Source: SABI01 sp964453215
Lineage (GTDB): Bacteria > Spirochaetota > Spirochaetia > Sphaerochaetales > Sphaerochaetaceae
Reading direction: 5' to 3'
NCBI GenBank assembly: GCA_964453215.1
Contig: CAYVRR010000075.1
Location: forward strand, 1-9,808
Length of the DNA stretch: 9,808 bases
The first letter of the stretch is position 1; each line of letters begins with the position of its first letter. Under the pieces are notes generated by a model that saw nothing but the letters and a program-made list of their open reading frames with translations, did not search any database and was not told the origin of the DNA. The translations under genes and the position numbers were made by a program. This document shows, one piece after another, positions 1 through 4,913 of this stretch.

Positions 1-1
1 C

Positions 2-70
2 TGTTTCACAAGAAAGAAAGAGAAATATAATTAATACAATTGGTATGAGGACTTTGGTTAACAATTTCAT
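2..70 (-). CDS. Putative lipoprotein, N-terminal fragment (runs off the left edge)
   Basis: An ATG at 70-68 opens a frame that stays open to the window edge (23 codons). It encodes a textbook lipoprotein export signal: MKLLTK, then a run of about 13 hydrophobic residues, then FLSC followed by Glu-Thr. Cys21 would be the lipidated residue. The lipobox Phe-Leu-Ser-Cys is looser than the enterobacterial consensus but is acceptable for spirochaetes. A GGAG Shine-Dalgarno at 80-77 sits 6 bases before the ATG, which supports the start. The gene lies 82 bases downstream of the previous minus-strand lipoprotein gene, with no convincing terminator between them, so it is probably the next gene of the same operon. 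Everything after residue 23 is outside the window, so no function can be given. The lipoprotein call rests on sequence seen here; the operon is inference. Confidence 0.75.
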   Translation of the reverse strand, partial: MKLLTKVLIPIVLIIFLFLSCET

Positions 71-152
71 CTTATTCTCCAATAAACTTTATACAAATAA
101 TCACAATAATCGTTGGATGCTTATACATCCCACTTAAAGTCGAATTACACCT

Positions 153-1262
153 CTAAAAATCTCTAATAGGCCTAACCATAAATTCAACATCTTTGCTGTT
201 AGAGTTGGTCTGTATTGTATTCTCATTAAAAATCTGGTAGTACGCAGTCAGGAGGGCACTACTCTTATCTGTAGAACTCCAGTAGCCCCCTTCAGAAAAT
301 CCACCTAGCCCTTTCTTATACAAATTGTAATACATCGCTAATAATCGATCTTTCGAAGGAAGGAACCAGTCATCATAGGTAATATCAAAATTAACTAATG
401 AAAGAAGATTACACTCTGCTACGGCACCCGGAAGGCCCCATTTAAGACGTGGGTCTACATCTGTATTAAACCACCCCTCAGGAGCTGCTTCTAGAAATCT
501 TTTACCTGTTGTCATGAGATTTTTTTCAGTAATTTCAATTTTCCCATTTCTATCAAAGTCAAAGCCAATATTATCATCATAGAAGATGTACCCACCTGAT
601 GGGCCCCTACCACCCACCTTTGGCTCTTCTCTTGTCACAGTAAAAGTATATACTTGAGAGTTTTTACTTGGTTCTTTAACAACTATGTTTATTGTTTTTT
701 TTTCATCAACTTCTAATTCAATTGAATTTGTATCTACTATAACACCATCAACTGTAACAGTAATTGTAGATGGAAAGGAGGTAATTTCAATTCTAGAAAC
801 ACCATAGTCTGTTTTTAGGTTTGGGTAATTAAACGTCCGTGAGTTAAAGTCTAATTGAGTAAAAAGGGGTCCAAAAGAGAGATCTGATAATCTACTCGCT
901 ACTTGGGTAAGTACAATTGGTTCAGTTGAGGTCGCTCCACCTGTTACAGTAATAGAAGTAAAGCCTTCTGCTACAGTTTCTCCATCTAATTCAGCCTCTA
1001 CTTCAAGATCCCAGACTCCAACATGTATAGGTGTAATAAGAAGAGATGATGTTGTTGTCGATTTTGTATTAAATTGGGTTGCCCTCCCACTTTGAGATGG
1101 AGTTACTTTATAGAGTGTTCCATCTTCAAATAAAGAGGTATCAATATTAACAGTAAGAGTGCTATAAGCAATATCATCTACCATGTTACTACAGCCTAAA
1201 GAAGAGAAAAGAAGAGTAACTATTATTACACTGGTCATTAGGATATGTCTATTTTTTTTCAT
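153..1262 (-). CDS. Surface lipoprotein with cadherin-like and DUF1566/Lcl-type domains
   Basis: Predicted exported lipoprotein of 369 residues. The chosen start is the ATG at 1262: a GAGG ribosome-binding site (1272-1269) lies 6 bases before it. A possible upstream TTG at 1274 would overlap that site and is rejected. The signal peptide ends at Leu-Gly-Cys24 (loose lipobox). About residues 30-120 are beta-rich and not recognised. Residues 123-213 form one complete cadherin-like beta-sandwich (starts SRLSDLSF, ends TFTVTREE), the same family as the repeats in the two large upstream genes. Residues 215-369 resemble the DUF1566/Lcl C-terminal domain: GPSGGYIFYD, FLEAAPEGW, DWFLPSKDRL, GLGGFSEGGYWSS and a closing VRPIRDF. 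An insertion in this domain is a perfect EF-hand-like loop (residues 235-246). The gene starts 15 bases after the barrel-protein stop, so the two are almost certainly co-transcribed. The likely role is a surface-exposed or periplasmic binding or accessory protein; its ligand is unknown. Confidence 0.85.
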   Translation of the reverse strand: MKKNRHILMTSVIIVTLLFSSLGCSNMVDDIAYSTLTVNIDTSLFEDGTLYKVTPSQSGRATQFNTKSTTTSSLLITPIHVGVWDLEVEAELDGETVAEGFTSITVTGGATSTEPIVLTQVASRLSDLSFGPLFTQLDFNSRTFNYPNLKTDYGVSRIEITSFPSTITVTVDGVIVDTNSIELEVDEKKTINIVVKEPSKNSQVYTFTVTREEPKVGGRGPSGGYIFYDDNIGFDFDRNGKIEITEKNLMTTGKRFLEAAPEGWFNTDVDPRLKWGLPGAVAECNLLSLVNFDITYDDWFLPSKDRLLAMYYNLYKKGLGGFSEGGYWSSTDKSSALLTAYYQIFNENTIQTNSNSKDVEFMVRPIRDF

Positions 1263-1277
1263 ATTGTTCCTCAACTT

Positions 1278-4187
1278 TTAAAATATTTTAATACCAGCTC
1301 TAAGGCCTGCAAGAAACCCAACCCCATTTTTCTCTATCAGAAGAGCACCAAATGGGGCAATGTGTACACCAACTTTTTCATTAAATTTATAAACTAGTGG
1401 CAAAGAGAGGTTAACCATTTGATCCATATAGAGACTAAGTGGGTCGCCATCATTCTTATCGAGAATATGAATGACCGGTCCATAGGTAAGTTCTGCAAGG
1501 AGATCTATTCGATCTGAAATAGGAATTAAGAAACCTACTCCAAATAAAGCTGTAATATCATGAAAGGCATAGATGAAGGGGTTATTAGAGAAACCAAAAG
1601 TATAGTCAAAGGCACCAATAAGAGTAAGAATTTCAATATTTCCCAACCCCATATTTAATTGCATACCTGCTCCTACACCCATTTTCTGATACTTTGCATA
1701 ATGAGTAAGTGGAATTTGAACAGAAGCATTAATATCGATTGATGAGAGGTGTACCCACTTTTTATCTTTTACATTGGCAGAACGGAAGTCATCTCGCACA
1801 GCTGATGTTGTGCGACTTTCTGTAAAAGTCACATTCTGTGTTTTTGATGAAGGAGAAGTTAGCCCATACACAAAAGGAGTAATGTCAGTCCATTCTTTTC
1901 CATCGCTAGATGCTTGCACATAGAGATACGTATTTGATGCGTCGTCAGCTACTATTGGTTTTGGTGTGAGGATAATCCAGTCATCCCCAATTTCCTTTCC
2001 CACTTGGTAGCGAATTATAGAATAAGATGTTTCACCTGGCTCTAGGGTATTATCTTTGGTGCTTGTATCTTCACTTATAACTTGAGATTCAACTATATTG
2101 GTATATGGAATCTTCTTCCCAGCTTTCCATGAAGATGATTTTTGCTCATAACTATAAGGGGTAATGTCTGTCCACTTAACTCCATCTTTAGATTCTTGTA
2201 CGTACAAAATGGAACTTCTATCTTCAATTACTACTGTTACACTCTCTTTTGTGTGTTGTGCAGCAGTCCATTTTTCTTCATCCCCTACTTTATAACGTAG
2301 TGAGGTGTAAGATTTCCTGCTTGGTTCGATAGAGATATAAGAAACAGTGTCTTCAGGTATTAAAATATCTTCAATTGGTTGAATTGGATCTATTACTAAT
2401 TCAGTAGCTACTACATCACTATTATCTGTTTCCACTTCCGTTGGATTTACCTCTGCAGTGAGTTCAGTATCTTCACTTACAGCTATTTCTGCTGTAGGGA
2501 GGGCAGGAGGCAATTTTTCAACAACTTGAGAGCTTACTTCGAGATTATGAGGAAATTCTGTAACACTAAGAGTAGCAACACTATGCTCTACAACAAGGCC
2601 ACTATAGGTAAAAGTTTCTGGGTCAAATTCATATTCAATTGCATCTTGATCAAAGGGAATAGAGGATAAGCGGCTCATAGCTTGCTTATAGGTTACTGTG
2701 CTGATTTCACTATCATTACTATTGGCAAGTACCGAAAAGGCCTTAAGAGTTACTTCATCAGGGCCATTGAAAATATAAGGAGAATTAGGGTCGTATTCTA
2801 TTCTAGTAGGAGAAGTTTTAGGGTCACTACTATCTGTTGTATAATAGATGGTAGCTCCCTCAGATGAATTTATTATAATAGGGGTATTAAATGCAACAGC
2901 TCCACTAGATAGATTAACTGTAGGAGGAAGGGGAGTTGCCGCCTTTCTTTCAATGCTAAATATATATTCTCTTGGTATTTTCCCGGGCTCAGCTTTATAC
3001 ACTTTGATGGTATTATTGCCAGGTACTAGATCAATAGAAGATGAAGTAATGATGGTATCATTTACACTAATAGTTGTTTCTGGATCAATAGTAGCCTTTA
3101 TCATATCGATATTATTTTCTACAATTTTTTCAGGATAGATGAATGTTTCTGGATCAAATGAATAGTCAAATTGAGTAGTATCAAAAGGAAGGGATGAGAG
3201 GCGACTTACTGCAATCATATAGGTACCTGAACTCACTATACTATCATTGCTATTCTCTTTCTCTGCGATAGCCTTGAGAGTTATTTCGTCTAAACCAGTG
3301 TAGAAGAAGGGAGAAGTATATTCTATTCTTGTGGAGGAAGTTTTGGGGTCACTACCATCTGTTGTGTAATAGATGGTGGCTCCATCAGTTGAATTCAAAA
3401 CAATAGGAGTAGATGAGAGTATTACCCTTTCTTTTGGAGTAAAGGTAACTTCTTGTGGTGTTTCATCTTTTCTCATGATATTGAACGTATATTCACTTGG
3501 TATTTTGCCCTCTTCAGCGACCTCTACTTTGATGGTATTATTGCCAGGTGCTAACTCAATAGAAGATGAGGTAACTATAGTGTCATTCACACTAATTGTT
3601 GCGTCTACAGAAATAGATGCCTTTATCATATAGATATTGTTTTCTACAATTTTTTTTGGATAGGTGAATGTTTCTGGATCAAATGAATAGTCTAATTGAT
3701 CATTATCAAAAGGGATGGATGAAAGACGACTCACGGCCATCTTGTAGGTCACTGAACTCACTTCACTATCATTACTATTCTCTTTCTCGGCAATAGCCTT
3801 AAGGGTGATTTCATCTGGTCCATTGTAGACATAGGGTGAATTTGGGTTATATTCAATTCTTGTAGGGGAAGTTTTCGGGTCACTATTATCTGTTGTGTAG
3901 TAGATAGAGGCTCCATCAGAGGAGTTCATAACGACAGGAGAAGGTGAAAGAATTACTCCACCTTCTGGGATAAAAGAAACATCTTTCGGTGTTTCTCCTT
4001 TTCTTATAACGGTAAGGGTGTATTCCTTCGCTATCTTACCTTCTTCAGTGACAACAACTTTAATTTTGTTCTCCCCCACTTCTAATTCAACGGGATCTAC
4101 AACGACAGTTTTTGCACTAAGAGGTGAGCACAAAAAAATGATGATGATAGCGATATACATCATCTTATGCAGGATACGTATTGTCAT
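1278..4187 (-). CDS. Repeat-rich adhesin-like protein with C-terminal outer-membrane beta-barrel
   Basis: Predicted 969-residue exported protein. A Sec signal peptide (1-25, cleavage after SPLSA) follows an AGGGGG ribosome-binding site 5 bases before the ATG. The mature part reads: C-terminal half of a cadherin-like domain (28-62); chitobiase-C-like domain (67-149, motif IYYTTDNSDPKTS); cadherin-like (152-240); chitobiase-C-like (243-324); cadherin-like (327-414); chitobiase-C-like (419-501); N-terminal half of a cadherin-like domain (504-545). Then come an acidic Thr/Pro/Val-rich linker (about 550-612) and two copies of a module marked by RYxVG and LYVQxSxDGxxWTDITP (614-690 and 715-776). 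The last part is a roughly 160-residue segment (808-969) of alternating hydrophobic strands that fits an eight-stranded barrel and ends in IKIF, the C-terminal Phe typical of outer-membrane proteins. The barrel would anchor the sandwich rod at the outer membrane; whether the rod faces outward or the periplasm is not shown. It heads an operon with the lipoprotein at 153-1262 and is a paralogue of the protein at 4914-7787. Adhesion is inference. Confidence 0.87.
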   Translation of the reverse strand: MTIRILHKMMYIAIIIIFLCSPLSAKTVVVDPVELEVGENKIKVVVTEEGKIAKEYTLTVIRKGETPKDVSFIPEGGVILSPSPVVMNSSDGASIYYTTDNSDPKTSPTRIEYNPNSPYVYNGPDEITLKAIAEKENSNDSEVSSVTYKMAVSRLSSIPFDNDQLDYSFDPETFTYPKKIVENNIYMIKASISVDATISVNDTIVTSSSIELAPGNNTIKVEVAEEGKIPSEYTFNIMRKDETPQEVTFTPKERVILSSTPIVLNSTDGATIYYTTDGSDPKTSSTRIEYTSPFFYTGLDEITLKAIAEKENSNDSIVSSGTYMIAVSRLSSLPFDTTQFDYSFDPETFIYPEKIVENNIDMIKATIDPETTISVNDTIITSSSIDLVPGNNTIKVYKAEPGKIPREYIFSIERKAATPLPPTVNLSSGAVAFNTPIIINSSEGATIYYTTDSSDPKTSPTRIEYDPNSPYIFNGPDEVTLKAFSVLANSNDSEISTVTYKQAMSRLSSIPFDQDAIEYEFDPETFTYSGLVVEHSVATLSVTEFPHNLEVSSQVVEKLPPALPTAEIAVSEDTELTAEVNPTEVETDNSDVVATELVIDPIQPIEDILIPEDTVSYISIEPSRKSYTSLRYKVGDEEKWTAAQHTKESVTVVIEDRSSILYVQESKDGVKWTDITPYSYEQKSSSWKAGKKIPYTNIVESQVISEDTSTKDNTLEPGETSYSIIRYQVGKEIGDDWIILTPKPIVADDASNTYLYVQASSDGKEWTDITPFVYGLTSPSSKTQNVTFTESRTTSAVRDDFRSANVKDKKWVHLSSIDINASVQIPLTHYAKYQKMGVGAGMQLNMGLGNIEILTLIGAFDYTFGFSNNPFIYAFHDITALFGVGFLIPISDRIDLLAELTYGPVIHILDKNDGDPLSLYMDQMVNLSLPLVYKFNEKVGVHIAPFGALLIEKNGVGFLAGLRAGIKIF
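2553..4106 (-). repeat. In-gene tandem repeats: chitobiase-C-like / cadherin-like units (3 units)
   Basis: The barrel-protein gene contains three chitobiase-C-like domains alternating with cadherin-like domains. The Ser-Arg-Leu that opens each cadherin-like unit falls at residues 153, 328 and 505 (DNA 3731, 3206, 2675), so the period is 175-177 residues, or about 525-531 bases. The repeats are visible at DNA level too: compare 3170-3300 with 3694-3830, which share long stretches around the SNDS and ITLKAIAEKE codons. The array begins in the middle of a cadherin-like domain and ends in the middle of another. Repeats this similar favour unit gain or loss by recombination. Confidence 0.85.
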
Positions 4188-4210
4188 GAATTCCCCCTAT
4201 GGAATATCTT
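4188..4210 (-). promoter_or_regulatory. Conserved ribosome-binding leader block of the barrel-protein gene
   Basis: On the minus strand the 23 bases before the ATG read AAGATATTCCATAGGGGG then AATTC. The block from 4210 through the start codon to 4181 is identical, except for one base (4189 versus 7789), to 7810-7781 in front of the paralogue, while the sequence further upstream differs. It contains a strong purine-rich Shine-Dalgarno (AGGGGG). ATTCC and GGAAT can pair around a 6-base loop, which would partly occlude that site. The shared block is seen directly; a regulatory role is inference, since recent common ancestry would also explain it. Confidence 0.5.
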
Positions 4211-4831
4211 GGTATGTTTCACTCTACCTCTACAGCACAATAGAGATTATTACTATAAAAAAATGTAATAGGCTAAAGGGGCGCAAAACAGAGTAGAACA
4301 AGCCTATCACGCACCTAATGTATACAATAGGAATTGTCAGGGCGCAATGGCTTTGGCATATTTGGTCGTTATATGGCACAAATGGTAGATGTGACTATTT
4401 TTTTTAGGCAAAAAACATGCTCTGTAACTACTTTTAGATATAATAAGAGAAGCATTATTTTATGATAACAAGTAAATTATTCCTTTTAATATATTACTCG
4501 TTACGTATTGATGACATATTATCACTTTATGTCAATATATAAAGCAAGATATTTTTATCCTTTAATATTAAACATACTACAAAAATATATATGTATATGA
4601 AGATGTTTTAAATGAGAAAACATGGTCTTATATGAAGCTGTTCAGACCCCGATTAGGTACGTATTAACCATCTTTTTTAAGCTACAACAGGAGATAAAAT
4701 ATATGAGTAATGAGAATAGATATAAAGAGATCTTAGAGTAGAAATGAGAGAAGTAGTAAGATGCTGAACTGCTTATCAACAATATATGCTTTAATTAAAA
4801 ACAAGAAAAGAAAAAGAAGTGAGCTAACATG
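4211..4831. other. Long AT-rich intergenic region between the two paralogues
   Basis: No credible gene was found on either strand; this is the only gene-free stretch longer than 300 bases. It should hold the promoter of the barrel-protein gene. On the minus strand a T7 run (4263-4257) leads into TATAGT (4257-4252), a reasonable -10 box about 65 bases before the start codon, but no good -35 box lies at normal spacing. An inverted repeat ATAGGCT / AGCCTAT (4268-4274 and 4301-4307, 26-base gap) lies just upstream and could be an operator or a weak hairpin. A second dyad TGACATA / TATGTCA is at 4512-4518 and 4528-4534. On the plus strand, AGGAG (4689-4693) precedes an ATG at 4703 that opens only 12 codons before TAG; see the findings. 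No trace of a lost barrel domain of the upstream paralogue was recognised here. Confidence 0.5.
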
Positions 4832-4870
4832 AAAAGATGAGAAATAGTGGTGTACTATCTCTCATCTTTT
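4832..4870 (-). terminator. Hairpin terminator after the barrel-less repeat-protein gene
   Basis: A perfect 11-base inverted repeat, AAAAGATGAGA (4832-4842) and TCTCATCTTTT (4860-4870), encloses a further 5-base pairing ATAGT / ACTAT (4844-4848 and 4854-4858). One A/C mismatch separates the two stems, and the loop is GGTGT. The outer arm gives four U residues at the 3' side of the hairpin in either direction, so it could act on both strands. It starts 43 bases after the minus-strand stop at 4914 and should end that transcript, separating the gene from the downstream barrel-protein operon. There is no long extra U-tract beyond the stem, so the efficiency is uncertain. Confidence 0.75.
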
Positions 4871-4913
4871 ACTTATACGATTCTAATTTTTGTGAGCTAG
4901 AAATTAGATCTAT

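Noticed and set aside
115..130. Hairpin GGATG / CATCC after the first lipoprotein gene as a terminator
   Set aside because: Only five base pairs with a 6-base loop and no U-tract; too weak to call.
1272..1274. TTG start codon for the lipoprotein gene
   Set aside because: The TTG overlaps the GAGG ribosome-binding site of the ATG at 1262. Starting at the ATG gives a normal signal peptide beginning MKK.
2682..4296. Plus-strand open frames at 2682-2867, 2848-3138, 3373-3633 and 4018-4296
   Set aside because: They lie antisense to the repeat-protein gene. The similar frames recur because they mirror the repeats. They lack good ribosome-binding sites and recognisable domains.
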